Made by a program: the position numbers and the translations under genes
Notes under the pieces: model-generated
Seen by the model: the letters and a program-made list of their open reading frames with translations, nothing else
The model's database searches: none
Told to the model about the DNA's origin: nothing
Shown here: piece after piece, positions 25,327-34,038 of the stretch
How positions within the stretch are numbered: the stretch's first letter is position 1
Layout: each line of letters starts with the position of its first letter
NCBI RefSeq assembly: GCF_045348435.1
Contig: NZ_CP157484.1
Coordinates: 4,774,001-4,838,000 of the forward strand
DNA length: 64,000 nucleotides
DNA from: Alsobacter sp045348435
Lineage (GTDB): Bacteria; Pseudomonadota; Alphaproteobacteria; Rhizobiales; Beijerinckiaceae
Direction: 5' to 3'

Positions 25327-26286
25327 TCACGCCCTCCGCCTGGCGTCGTCCTGAAGGCGCTGCGGCAGGCGGAACTGGACCGTCTCCTCGACGCCCGGCA
25401 GCGCCTGCACGACGACGGGCCGCCAGGCCCTCAGCGCCTCGATGGCGTCGCGCACCAAAGTCTCGGGAGCGGACGCGCCGGCGGTGAGGCCGACCCGGTC
25501 GACGCCGTCGAGCCATTCGGGCCGAATGCGGGCGCCGGACTCGATGAGATGCGCCGGGACCCCGATGGAGAGGCCCATTTCGCGCAGCCGGTTGGAGTTG
25601 GAGCTGTTGGCCGAGCCCAGCACGAGGACGAGGTCGACCTGGCCGGCCATGTCGAGCACGGCCTTCTGGCGGTTCTGGGTGGCGTAGCAGATGTCGCGGG
25701 TGTCGGGCCCGACGATCGCCGGGAAGCGGGCCTTCAGCGCCGCGATGACGTCGCGCGTGTCGAAGACGCTCAGCGTCGTCTGGGTGATGTAGGCGAGCCT
25801 GGACGGGTCCCGCGCCTCGAGCGCCCGCACCTGCTCGGCCGACGACACCACCCGCAGCCCGCCGCCGACCTGCCCCTTGGTGCCCTCCACCTCGGCGTGG
25901 CCCTCATGGCCGATCAGGATCACCTCGAAGCCGGCCTCGACATAGCGCCGCCCCTCGCGATGCACGCGCTGCACCAGCGGACATGTGGCGTCCAGCACGT
26001 CCATGCCGCGGGCCTGCGCGGCGCGCTCGACGTCGGGCGAAACCCCATGGGCGGAGAAGACCACCAGCGCGCCCTCGGGCGCCTGGTCCAGCTCGTCCAC
26101 GAACACCGCACCGCGGCTGCGCAGCGCCTCCACCACATGGTGGTTGTGGACGATCTCGTGCCGGACATAGACCGGGGGGCCGTACAGCCTCAACGCCTGC
26201 TCGACGATGTCGACCGCCCTCACGACCCCCGCGCAGAAGCCGCGCGGCGTGGCCAGGACAACCGTGAGAGGGCGGGGGTCGCTCAT
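25327..26286 (-). CDS. ispH: IspH (LytB), HMBPP reductase
   Basis: An iron-sulfur enzyme of 319 aa catalysing the last MEP-pathway step, HMBPP to IPP and DMAPP. The three cluster cysteines are C18 in TPRGFCAGV, and those in DATCPLVQRVH and DICYATQNRQ. ispH is usually a housekeeping gene elsewhere; here it heads the bchIDO-crtIB operon and shares a PpsR-type control region with bchG. That would tie isoprenoid precursor supply to phytyl-tail and carotenoid demand. No Shine-Dalgarno is visible and the predicted -10 is 7 bp before the ATG, so the mRNA may be leaderless. Confidence 0.95.
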   Translation of the reverse strand: MSDPRPLTVVLATPRGFCAGVVRAVDIVEQALRLYGPPVYVRHEIVHNHHVVEALRSRGAVFVDELDQAPEGALVVFSAHGVSPDVERAAQARGMDVLDATCPLVQRVHREGRRYVEAGFEVILIGHEGHAEVEGTKGQVGGGLRVVSSAEQVRALEARDPSRLAYITQTTLSVFDTRDVIAALKARFPAIVGPDTRDICYATQNRQKAVLDMAGQVDLVLVLGSANSSNSNRLREMGLSIGVPAHLIESGARIRPEWLDGVDRVGLTAGASAPETLVRDAIEALRAWRPVVVQALPGVEETVQFRLPQRLQDDARRRA

Positions 26287-26293
26287 GCGAATG

Positions 26294-26334
26294 ACAATAG
26301 AAGTTTACGTCCAAAGTGTCATGCACAATTTACA
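26294..26334. promoter_or_regulatory. Divergent ispH/bchG control region with PpsR/CrtJ site
   Basis: TGTCATGCACAATTTACA (26317-26334) is a perfect TGT-N12-ACA operator. For ispH (minus), ATGACA (26322-26317) and TATTGT (26299-26294) have a 17-bp spacer. For bchG (plus), TTTACG (26304-26309) and AATTTA (26327-26332) have a 17-bp spacer. The operator overlaps elements of both. AT content is locally far above its surroundings. Regulation is inferred. Confidence 0.72.
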
Positions 26335-26419
26335 CTCTGGACGGACCCGCCCGCCTGTGGCCAGATAGGCCGGGCTCGGAAGGCGGCGTGGACGCCGTCC
26401 CGCCGCCGGAGATGAAGTC

Positions 26420-27307
26420 ATGCAGGCCGCAGCGCCGGCGCCGGGCGCCGTGCTCGAACTCCTGAAGCCGATCACCTGGTTTCCGCCCATGTGGGCGTTC
26501 GGCTGCGGCGTGGTCTCGTCGGGCGTTTCCCTGCGGGAGCACTGGCCCGTCGCGCTCGCCGGCGTGCTGCTCGCGGGACCGCTCGTCTGCGCCACCAGCC
26601 AGGCCGTGAACGACTGGTACGACCGCGAGGTCGACGCCATCAACGAGCCTCACCGGCCGATCCCGTCGGGCCGCATCCCGGGCGCCTGGGGCCTCGGCAT
26701 CGCCGTCGCCTGGACGGTCCTGTCGCTCGCCGTGGCGGCGACGCTCGGGCGCTGGGTGTTCATCGCCGCCCTGGCCGGCCTGGCGCTGGCCTGGGCCTAC
26801 AGCGCCCCGCCCTTCCGGCTGAAGCAGAACGGCTGGCTCGGGGCCGCGGCCTGCGGGCTCTGCTATGAGGGGCTCGCCTGGGTGACGGGCGCGGCCGCCA
26901 TGCTGGGCGGGACGCTGCCGCCCGCGCCGTCGCTCATCCTGGCCGCGCTCTACAGCGCCGGCGCGCATGGGATCATGACGCTGAACGACTTCAAGTCCGT
27001 GAAGGGCGACAGCCTCATGGGCGTCCGCTCGCTGCCGGTGACGCTGGGTCCGCGCCGCGCCGCCGAGACGGCGTGCCTGGCGATGGCGGCGCCGCAGGTC
27101 GTGGTCGTCGCCCTGCTGGCGTCCTGGGGACGCCCCCTCGCCGCCGCGGTCGTGACGGCCCTGCTGCTGTTTCAATTCGTCCTGATGGCGCGCTTCCTGC
27201 GCGATCCGACCCGGCATGCGGTCTGGTACAGCGGCTTCGGCGTGCCGCTCTTCGTGCTGGGCATGCTGGCCTCCGCGCTCGCGGTGAGCCCTGCGGGTCC
27301 GGCCTGA
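26420..27307 (+). CDS. bchG: BchG, bacteriochlorophyll a synthase
   Basis: A UbiA-family prenyltransferase of 295 aa that esterifies bacteriochlorophyllide with geranylgeranyl/phytyl diphosphate. The signature NDWYDREVDAINEPHRPIP near residues 70-90 is specific for chlorophyll synthases, and about eight membrane helices follow. GGAG at 26408-26411 sets the start. Purple-bacterial bchG is usually followed by pucC/bchP; here the next gene on this strand is unrelated, so the geranylgeranyl reductase must be elsewhere. Confidence 0.95.
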   Translation: MQAAAPAPGAVLELLKPITWFPPMWAFGCGVVSSGVSLREHWPVALAGVLLAGPLVCATSQAVNDWYDREVDAINEPHRPIPSGRIPGAWGLGIAVAWTVLSLAVAATLGRWVFIAALAGLALAWAYSAPPFRLKQNGWLGAAACGLCYEGLAWVTGAAAMLGGTLPPAPSLILAALYSAGAHGIMTLNDFKSVKGDSLMGVRSLPVTLGPRRAAETACLAMAAPQVVVVALLASWGRPLAAAVVTALLLFQFVLMARFLRDPTRHAVWYSGFGVPLFVLGMLASALAVSPAGPA

Positions 27308-27361
27308 GGCGCCGGGACCGACGCGAACGCCGGCCCCGGAGCATCCGTCATCCAGCGCGGG

Positions 27362-27502
27362 TCAGGCGCGCGCCTCGATCGGCCGCCCGGCCGGGACGCG
27401 CGACGTGTTGGTGCGGTCCGCCACGCGGTCGATGATGAACATGCCGACGGACGCGCCGCCGACGATCCAGAGAAACAGCACGAATCCCATGTAATCCATC
27501 AT
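27362..27502 (-). CDS. 46-residue single-span membrane ORF next to bchG
   Basis: A micro-ORF with a Met-rich start (MMDYMGF), one transmembrane helix (FVLFLWIVGGASVGMFII, residues 7-24) and a polar tail ending PIEARA. GGAG lies 8 nt before the ATG at 27502. It is convergent with bchG (55 bp between ends). No family was recognised; the good ribosome binding site and clean helix-tail layout favour a real gene. It may belong to the PGC or to the unrelated hydrolase gene upstream of it on the same strand. Confidence 0.55.
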   Translation of the reverse strand: MMDYMGFVLFLWIVGGASVGMFIIDRVADRTNTSRVPAGRPIEARA

Positions 27503-27599
27503 GTTCGGGTCTCCATTCGGTGATGGCGACCAACGGCTCCGGATGGCGGTTGTTCCCGGGCCGCCGGGCGGCGCCCTGCAGCGCGCCCTCGGCGCTCGC

Positions 27600-29135
27600 T
27601 CACGCGGCCAGCAGCGGGAAAGTCACGCCGATCGCCCACGCGAAGGCGAGCCCGCTCACCGCGCCGGCGACCAGCGGCGATCCGGTGCGGTCATAGGTCC
27701 AGCGGCTCAAGAGACCGAACGCCATCAGGACCGGCGCCATCACGGGCACGATGATGACCAGGAAGAACAGCCGGTGGAAATCCAGCCCGACCGCCAGCGC
27801 AAGCGACGCCAGGAACGCCGCCTGGGAGAGCGGATAGGCCAAACGCGACGCCCCGGGGCCGCGGGTGAGCCATTCGTTGGCGAGGCTGAAGGACAGCGTT
27901 CCGGCCAGCATGGCCAGCACGAGCACGATCCGGGAGGGGCCGAGCGCGAAGGACGTGGCGTAGCGGTCCAGCGGCCAGAAAAGGGCCGCCGCCGCATAGA
28001 GCGAGAGCGCGGCGACGCCCGTCGCCAGGGCCGCCAGGGAGACGGGCCCGGCCGGCCCCGCAGGGCGGCGTCGGCGGACCGCCAGGATGCAGGCGGCCGT
28101 CACCGCCCCATAGGCGGCGAAATGCGCCGCCAGGTAGTCGCCGACCAGCACCGGCAGGACATGCGTCGGAATGACGCGCAGCGCCAGCGGCGTGAGCAGC
28201 ATCGGGACCGCCAGCAGCCACAGCTCGCGCCCCCTCAGGCCCGTCCCGGCCGGCTGCGGCGAGACGACGGGCAGCAGCCCCGCCACGGTCTTGCCCAGCA
28301 GCACCGCGCCGGCCAGCAGCAGCAGGATCCACGGCCCGCGCGACTCCAGGCGCGGCGGCCCCGCGCGCTGGCGACCGAAGGCCTGGTCGAGCCAGGCCAG
28401 CGCCTCGCGCAGACCGTCGACCGCATAGAGCGCCCCGATATGCTCCACATGCGGGATGATGACGGCGCGGCGCGCCGTCCCGGCGGCGAAATCCCCGACC
28501 GTCTCGCGTTCGCGCGCCCGTTCGGGCCCCACGACCTGCCCCACCACCCGCAGCGCCTCGCCGCGGAGCGGACCCTCCCACTGCCCGGCCATCACGAGCA
28601 GGTTGGGCGGGCTCTCGGGCGTCACCGACCGCGAGAACATCGAGACGGCCACCACCGCGCCCACCCCCGGCGTGGCGCCGCCGCTGCGCACGACGATGTC
28701 GGACGCCATGGAGTGGCCGAGCAGGGCCAGCCGGCCGTCGCCCAGCCCCCGGGCGACAGGGGCGACCCGGTCCAACTCTGCCTCCAGGCCGGCTGAGCCG
28801 CTCTCGCCGCCGGCGCCCGCCATGGGACGGGGATGGCGGCCATGGCCGGGGAAGTCGAAGGTGACCGCCACATAGCCGTTGCGCGCGAAGGTCAGCGCGA
28901 AGGACTGCATCAGCTGCTGCGACCCGGCGAAGCCATGCGCGATGACGACGGCCGGCCCCGGCGTCGGCTCCGCCGGCCGGAACACCGTGACCGGGGTCTC
29001 GCCGAGCGTCAGCGCCTCAATCGCCACACCGTCCCGGGCGGCCTCGAGCCGCCACACGGACGTCCCGATCAGCAGCAGGGCCGCGAGCCCCGGGAGGAGG
29101 TCGCGCAACCGTCCGGGCGTGCGGCGAGGAGGCAT
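27600..29135 (-). CDS. Alpha/beta hydrolase fused to a polytopic membrane domain
   Basis: A 511-residue two-part protein. After an N-terminal hydrophobic anchor (residues 14-28), residues 45-255 are an alpha/beta hydrolase: VVIAHGFAGSQQ, nucleophile S142 in LLGHSMAS, and candidate histidine in IIPHVEHIGALY. From about residue 268 to the end there are seven or eight transmembrane segments with short loops. The hydrolase probably faces the periplasm if the N-terminal segment is an anchor. The substrate is unknown. Both halves lie in one uninterrupted frame. Confidence 0.8.
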   Translation of the reverse strand: MPPRRTPGRLRDLLPGLAALLLIGTSVWRLEAARDGVAIEALTLGETPVTVFRPAEPTPGPAVVIAHGFAGSQQLMQSFALTFARNGYVAVTFDFPGHGRHPRPMAGAGGESGSAGLEAELDRVAPVARGLGDGRLALLGHSMASDIVVRSGGATPGVGAVVAVSMFSRSVTPESPPNLLVMAGQWEGPLRGEALRVVGQVVGPERARERETVGDFAAGTARRAVIIPHVEHIGALYAVDGLREALAWLDQAFGRQRAGPPRLESRGPWILLLLAGAVLLGKTVAGLLPVVSPQPAGTGLRGRELWLLAVPMLLTPLALRVIPTHVLPVLVGDYLAAHFAAYGAVTAACILAVRRRRPAGPAGPVSLAALATGVAALSLYAAAALFWPLDRYATSFALGPSRIVLVLAMLAGTLSFSLANEWLTRGPGASRLAYPLSQAAFLASLALAVGLDFHRLFFLVIIVPVMAPVLMAFGLLSRWTYDRTGSPLVAGAVSGLAFAWAIGVTFPLLAA

Positions 29136-29167
29136 CGGCGGCTCGCGATGACCCCGTCGGGGCCGGT

Positions 29168-29704
29168 TCAGTCCTGCGGGGCGGCCTTGCGGGCGCGCAC
29201 GGCGTCGGTCAGCCCGTCATGGCCGCCCAGCGGGCGCGGGGGAGCGTCGTCCCACCAGTCCTCGCGGTAGCCCTTCCGGTCCGGGTTCACCGGGTAGAGC
29301 ACCTTGTTGTCGGCCCGGGCCGTATCGCCGACCACCATCAGGCGGACCTCCCGGTCCGTGTTGTTGAGGAAGCTGTGGGAGAGCCCCGTCCCGGCCGGGA
29401 AGCCGACGCCGTCGCCCGGCCGCAGGCGGTGGAGGACGCCGTCCAGCCACACGTCCGGCTCGCCTTCGACCACATAGACGAACTCGTCCTCCGCGCTCTC
29501 GGCGTGGGGGAACGAGGTGCGCCGCCCCGGCGGCAGCCGCTGGTGGTGGACGCCCAGCCGCTTCAGCCCGAAATGCCGGCCGAACGGCGCGCCGACTCCC
29601 ATCAGCTCGTCGTCGCCTTCGTAGCGTGAATCGTCGGGTCCCTCGATCTCGCTCCAGTGGACGATGCAGGACGGGCGGTCGGTCGGCGCCATGGCGAACT
29701 CCAT
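29168..29704 (-). CDS. Cupin-domain protein
   Basis: A 178-residue protein with one double-stranded beta-helix domain: PGRRTSFPHAESAEDEFVYV (motif 1, with His and Glu metal-ligand candidates) and PAGTGLSHSFLNN (motif 2 histidine). The family includes sugar isomerases, dioxygenase-like proteins and binding proteins, so function is open. The C-terminal part contains KVLYPVNPDRKGYREDWWDD, common in small cupins. Start 29704 (MEFAMAPTDRP) or 29692. It diverges from the ABC operon at 29921, separated by 216 bp, and might act on the same compounds. Confidence 0.8.
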   Translation of the reverse strand: MEFAMAPTDRPSCIVHWSEIEGPDDSRYEGDDELMGVGAPFGRHFGLKRLGVHHQRLPPGRRTSFPHAESAEDEFVYVVEGEPDVWLDGVLHRLRPGDGVGFPAGTGLSHSFLNNTDREVRLMVVGDTARADNKVLYPVNPDRKGYREDWWDDAPPRPLGGHDGLTDAVRARKAAPQD

Positions 29705-29920
29705 CGGGGCTGGCCCCGGACGGGCCGAGCCTAGTCCAGTCGTTCGCCCGGCGCCAACCGCGTCGGCGGCCGCGGCATCGCAGGCATCTCGCGAAAAGGG
29801 GTTGTGGGTTGTGCGCCCCGGCGCAATCATCCCGCCGGACGCGGCCGGGGCCCCCCGGTCCCGACCGTCCGGCGGCCGCGGCCGCTCCGCCCTTCCCCCG
29901 CTGACCCTGCACGGTGTGAC

Positions 29921-31429
29921 ATGACGACGACCAGGACGCTTCTCGCCGCCGCCGCCCTCGGACTGGCGCTCGGCCTCGCGGCGACCGGCCCCTCCCGGGC
30001 GGGACGCGACCAGTTCGTGGTGGACCTGGTGAACGAGCCGTCCTCGCTGGACCCGCAGGTGCAGTGGAACCCCGACAGCTACTACGTCTACCGCAACATC
30101 TTCGACAACCTGGTCACCCGCGACGACAAGGGCGCGCTCGCGCCGGAGATCGCCACCGCCTGGAAGCAGGTCTCCGACACCGAGATGGAGTTCACGCTGC
30201 GCGACGACGTCACGTTCCACGACGGCCAGAAGCTCACGGCCGAGGACGTCGTCTTCAGCGTCAAGCGCATCATCGATCCCAAATTCGGCAGCCCGCAGCT
30301 CGGCCAGTTCAACAAGATCGTCGACGCGGCCGCCACCGGCCCCAACACCGTCAAGCTGGTCACGGACGGCGCCTACCCGGCCCTGCTGGCCCAGCTCGTG
30401 AAGCTTTCCATCGTGCCCAAGCACGTGGTCGAGGCCGTCGGCAAGGACGCCTTCAACCTGAAGCCAGTCGGCAGCGGCCCCTATGTCTTCCAGGAGTGGA
30501 AGCGCGGCGTCGCCGTCACCCTCAAGCGCAACGACGCCTATTGGGGCCGCAAGGCGCCGTTCCCGACCGCCGTGTTCCGGGCCGTGCCGGACGCCTCCAC
30601 CCGGGTGGCGAACCTGCAGGCCGGCAGCAGCGACCTGGGCGTCAGCCTGGACAGCGACCTCGCCGCGCAGCTGAAGAACTCGCCCAAGGCCAAGCCGCTC
30701 TCGGTCCTCACCGAGCGCGTCGCCTATCTGCGGCTGAACCCGTCCAAGCCGCCCTTCGACAAGGCCGACATCCGCCGCGCCGTCGCCATGGCGATCGACA
30801 AGCAGGGCCTCGTGGACGGCATCCTCGGCGGCTACGACAAGCCGGTGCCCGAGATGCTGACGCCGGCCCATTTCGGCTGGGTGGAGGCGATCGAGGCCCC
30901 CGCCTACGATCCCAAGACCGCCAAGCAGATCATCGAATCGGCCGGGGCGGCCGCCAAGCAGGAGATCGAGCTCTCCACCGCGCCGGTCTTCGACCAGCGC
31001 ATCGTCCAGGCCGTGCAGCAGATGCTCGCCGAAGTCGGCCTGAACGTGAAGATCAACATGTCCGACATGGCGTCCTACCTGAAGCGGGCGCAGAGCGGGC
31101 CGGAGAACACCCCGGCGCTCAGCTACGGGCGCTGGTCCTGCGCCTGCCAGGACGCCGACGGCGTGCTGTTCCCGCTGATCCACCAGTCGAGCGGCTGGTC
31201 GGCCTACCGCAATCCGGTCGCCGACAAGCTGCTGGAGGCGGCGCGCGCCACCCTCAACCAGGACAACCGGATGGCGGCCTACAAGCAGGTGCACGAGATC
31301 GTCGCCAAGGACGTGCCGTTGATCCCGCTCTATCAGTCCGCCATCATCTATGGCGGCGCCAAGGCGCTGGTCTGGCAGCCGACCCCGAACGAGAGCATGT
31401 TCCTCAACCGCATGGACTGGAAAGACTGA
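29921..31429 (+). CDS. ABC transporter substrate-binding protein, family 5
   Basis: A 502-residue periplasmic solute receptor of the oligopeptide/nickel/glutathione class (SBP_bac_5). The signal peptide is residues 1-27 (TLLAAAALGLALGLAATG...SRA). The mature part has EPSSLDPQ, TFHDGQKLTAEDVVFSVKR and VGSGPYVFQEWK, standard for the family. The start 29921 was chosen for the signal peptide. It is the first gene of an eight-gene operon with permeases, enzymes and ATPases. The ligand may be a peptide or gamma-glutamyl/amide compound. Confidence 0.92.
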   Translation: MTTTRTLLAAAALGLALGLAATGPSRAGRDQFVVDLVNEPSSLDPQVQWNPDSYYVYRNIFDNLVTRDDKGALAPEIATAWKQVSDTEMEFTLRDDVTFHDGQKLTAEDVVFSVKRIIDPKFGSPQLGQFNKIVDAAATGPNTVKLVTDGAYPALLAQLVKLSIVPKHVVEAVGKDAFNLKPVGSGPYVFQEWKRGVAVTLKRNDAYWGRKAPFPTAVFRAVPDASTRVANLQAGSSDLGVSLDSDLAAQLKNSPKAKPLSVLTERVAYLRLNPSKPPFDKADIRRAVAMAIDKQGLVDGILGGYDKPVPEMLTPAHFGWVEAIEAPAYDPKTAKQIIESAGAAAKQEIELSTAPVFDQRIVQAVQQMLAEVGLNVKINMSDMASYLKRAQSGPENTPALSYGRWSCACQDADGVLFPLIHQSSGWSAYRNPVADKLLEAARATLNQDNRMAAYKQVHEIVAKDVPLIPLYQSAIIYGGAKALVWQPTPNESMFLNRMDWKD

Positions 31430-31442
31430 GCCGGGCCGGCCG

Positions 31443-32372
31443 GTGGCCGCCTTCCTGGCCCGGCGGTTCGCCCAGGCCCTGCTGACGATCTTCGGCGTCG
31501 CCACGCTGATTTTCTTCCTGCAGCGCCTGACGGGCGACCCGACCTACCTGCTCGTGCCCGAGACCGCGACGCCGGCCGACATTGACGCGATGCGGCGAAC
31601 GCTGGGCTTCGACCGTCCGCTGATCGTCCAGTACGTCGCCTTCCTGGCCGACCTCGCGCGCTTCGATCTCGGCCGGTCCGTCATCCAGAACGTGCCGGTG
31701 ACCACCATCATCGCGTCACGGGTGCCCTACACGCTGGCGCTGGCCGCCGGCGCCTTCGTGGTGGCCTGCGGCGTCGGCATCCCGGTCGGCGTGGCGCTGG
31801 CGCTCTGGCGCGACAGCCTCGCCGCGCGGGCGCTGGCCGGGCTGGTGCTGGCGGCGCAGAGCATGCCCACCTTCTGGAGCGGCATCCTGCTGATCCTGGT
31901 CTTCGCCGTGACGCTCGGCTGGCTGCCGCCCTCCTCGACGGGCGGCTTCTCGCACATCGTCATGCCGTCGATCGCGCTGGGCCTGCTCAGCATGGCGACC
32001 TTCGCGCGCATTACCCGCACCTCGCTGCTGGACGAACTCTCGCGCGACTATGTCCGCACCGCCCGGGCCCGCGGCGTCGGCAAGGGCCGGCTGCTCGCCC
32101 GCCATCTCGCCCGCAACGCCGCCATCCCGGTCATCACCGTGGCGGCGCTGGAGATCTCCAACCTGCTCGCCGGCGCCGTCATCGTCGAGACGGTGTTCGC
32201 CTGGCCCGGCCTCGGGCAGGTCACCGTGCAGTCGATCCTGGCGCGCGATTTCCTCGTCGTGCAGGGCGTGGTGCTGCTGGGCGCGGTCGTGACGGTGGCC
32301 CTCAATCTCGCGGCCGACCTGCTCTACAGCGCCGTCGATCCCCGCATCCGGCTGGAAGGCGGCCGCGCATGA
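31443..32372 (+). CDS. ABC transporter permease (DppB/OppB type)
   Basis: A 309-residue inner-membrane permease with six predicted helices. It starts with GTG 31443 (VAAFLARRFAQALLTIFGVATLIFF), 13 bp after the binding-protein gene. The coupling-loop motif RTARARGVGKGRLLARHLARNA is the EAA-type ATPase contact. It overlaps the second permease by 4 bp and would form a heterodimeric channel with it. Confidence 0.93.
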   Translation: MAAFLARRFAQALLTIFGVATLIFFLQRLTGDPTYLLVPETATPADIDAMRRTLGFDRPLIVQYVAFLADLARFDLGRSVIQNVPVTTIIASRVPYTLALAAGAFVVACGVGIPVGVALALWRDSLAARALAGLVLAAQSMPTFWSGILLILVFAVTLGWLPPSSTGGFSHIVMPSIALGLLSMATFARITRTSLLDELSRDYVRTARARGVGKGRLLARHLARNAAIPVITVAALEISNLLAGAVIVETVFAWPGLGQVTVQSILARDFLVVQGVVLLGAVVTVALNLAADLLYSAVDPRIRLEGGRA

Positions 32373-33232
32373 CGCAAGCCGCCCTGCCCGTCCGCCGCCG
32401 CGCCCGCCGGACGATCCGCCCCGCCGCCTGGGCGCCCGTGGTCCTGATCGCCGCCTTCGTGATCGCCGCCCTGGCCGCGCCCTGGCTGGCGCCCTACGAG
32501 CCGAACCAGCAGAACCTGCTCGCCCGCCTGAAGCCGCCGGGCTTCGCGTCGCGCGGCGTCGCGTACTGGCTGGGCAGCGACGAGCTCGGGCGCGATCTGC
32601 TGAGCCGCCTCGTCCATGGCTCGCGCGTCTCCCTGGTCGTGGCCTTCTCCTCCGTGATCCTGTCCGGCGTCGTCGGGACCACGCTCGGCATGGCGGCCGG
32701 CTACCTGCGCGGCCCGGTCGAGACCGCGGTGATGCGCATCGTCGACGTGTTCTTGTCGGTGCCGGCGATCCTGCTCGCCATCATCACGGTCGCGGTGCTG
32801 GGGCCGGGGCTCGCCAACGTCATCCTGGTGCTGGCGCTGACGCGCTGGCCCCGCTACGCCCGCGTCGCCTACGGGCAGACCCTCGGCGTGGCGACCGCCC
32901 CCTATGTGCGGCTCGCCGCCTTCATGGGCGCCGGCGCGCCCCGCATCCTGCTGCGCCACGTGCTGCCCAACATCATCGGCGCGATGACCGTGGTGGCGAC
33001 GCTGGAGTTCGGCCTGATGGTGCTGTTCGAGGCCGGCCTCAGCTTCCTCGGCCTGGGCGTCCAGCCGCCCACCGCCAGCTGGGGGGCCATGCTCAGCACC
33101 GGCCGCAACTACCTCGCCAACGCCTGGTGGATCGCCACCTTCCCGGGCCTCTGCCTCTTTCTGCTCGTGCTGGCCGTCAACCTGATCGGCGACGACCTGC
33201 GCGACCGCTTCGATCCCCGCTCGACCCCATGA
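32369..33232 (+). CDS. ABC transporter permease (DppC/OppC type)
   Basis: A 287-residue second permease of the heterodimer. The N-terminal part contains the DppC-type LAPYEPNQQNLLARLKPPG and the conserved WLGSDELGRDLLSRLVHGSR. The EAA-type loop is AAFMGAGAPRILLRHVLPN. Its ATG overlaps the previous stop, and it is followed after 7 bp by the SDR gene, showing that the enzymes are embedded in the transport operon. Confidence 0.94.
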   Translation: MTQAALPVRRRARRTIRPAAWAPVVLIAAFVIAALAAPWLAPYEPNQQNLLARLKPPGFASRGVAYWLGSDELGRDLLSRLVHGSRVSLVVAFSSVILSGVVGTTLGMAAGYLRGPVETAVMRIVDVFLSVPAILLAIITVAVLGPGLANVILVLALTRWPRYARVAYGQTLGVATAPYVRLAAFMGAGAPRILLRHVLPNIIGAMTVVATLEFGLMVLFEAGLSFLGLGVQPPTASWGAMLSTGRNYLANAWWIATFPGLCLFLLVLAVNLIGDDLRDRFDPRSTP

Positions 33233-33239
33233 GGACGCC

Positions 33240-34031
33240 ATGACCGCCTTTCCTGACCTCGCCGGCAAGCGCGCCGTGGTGACCGGCTCCGGCGGCGTCA
33301 TCGGCCGCTGGATCGCCGAGAGCCTGCGCGAGGCCGGCTGCGCGCTGTGCCTCACCGACGCAAGCCAGCCGGACCTCGACGCCCAGGCGGCCGCTCTCGG
33401 CCTGGCGGACGACAGCTTCGGCTTCGCCGCCGACCTCATGGACGAGGCCTCCATCGACGCGTTGGTCGCCGAGGTGGGACGGCGCTGGGGCGCGGCCGAC
33501 ATCCTGGTCAACAACGCCGGGATCTACCCTTCGGGCTTCCTGCTCGACATCTCGACGGCCGAGTTCGACCGCATCTTCAGCGTCAACCTGCGCGCGCCCT
33601 TCATCCTCACCAAGGGCCTCGCCACCCAGATGGTGCGGCAGGGCGTGAAGGGTTCGATCATCAACATCTCCTCTGGCGCGTCGCGCAAGATGCGCCGCAC
33701 CGTGGTCCCCTACTGCACCTCCAAGACCGCGCTGGACCGCCTGACCAAGGGCTTCGCGGTGGAGCTGGCCGAGTTCGGGATCCGCGCCAACGCGCTCGAG
33801 CCGGGCTTTGCGGCCGGCAGCACGGTCAGCGAACTCACCGAGGAGCACATCCGCAACACGGTCGCCCAGATCCCGCTGGGGCGGCCGTCGTCGCGGGCCG
33901 ACGTCGCCAACGCCCTGCTCTACCTGGCCAGCGACGCCTCCGCCTATGTCACCGGCTCGACCCTGACGGTCGACGGCGGCAACTCGATCGGCTCGCTCGC
34001 CGTCCACCAGGCCAAGAAGCACCCGTTGTGA
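33240..34031 (+). CDS. Short-chain dehydrogenase/reductase
   Basis: A classical SDR of 263 aa. The coenzyme loop is TGSGGVIG near residue 16, followed by NNAG near residue 90, catalytic Ser in NISSGAS, and YCTSK with the Tyr/Lys pair. The end DGGNSIGSLAVHQAKKHPL is longer than usual. It is coupled to the permease upstream (7 bp) and the NodB-like gene downstream (7 bp), so it probably oxidises or reduces the imported compound or its product. The substrate cannot be read from the sequence. Confidence 0.9.
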   Translation: MTAFPDLAGKRAVVTGSGGVIGRWIAESLREAGCALCLTDASQPDLDAQAAALGLADDSFGFAADLMDEASIDALVAEVGRRWGAADILVNNAGIYPSGFLLDISTAEFDRIFSVNLRAPFILTKGLATQMVRQGVKGSIINISSGASRKMRRTVVPYCTSKTALDRLTKGFAVELAEFGIRANALEPGFAAGSTVSELTEEHIRNTVAQIPLGRPSSRADVANALLYLASDASAYVTGSTLTVDGGNSIGSLAVHQAKKHPL

Positions 34032-34038
34032 GGCGCCC

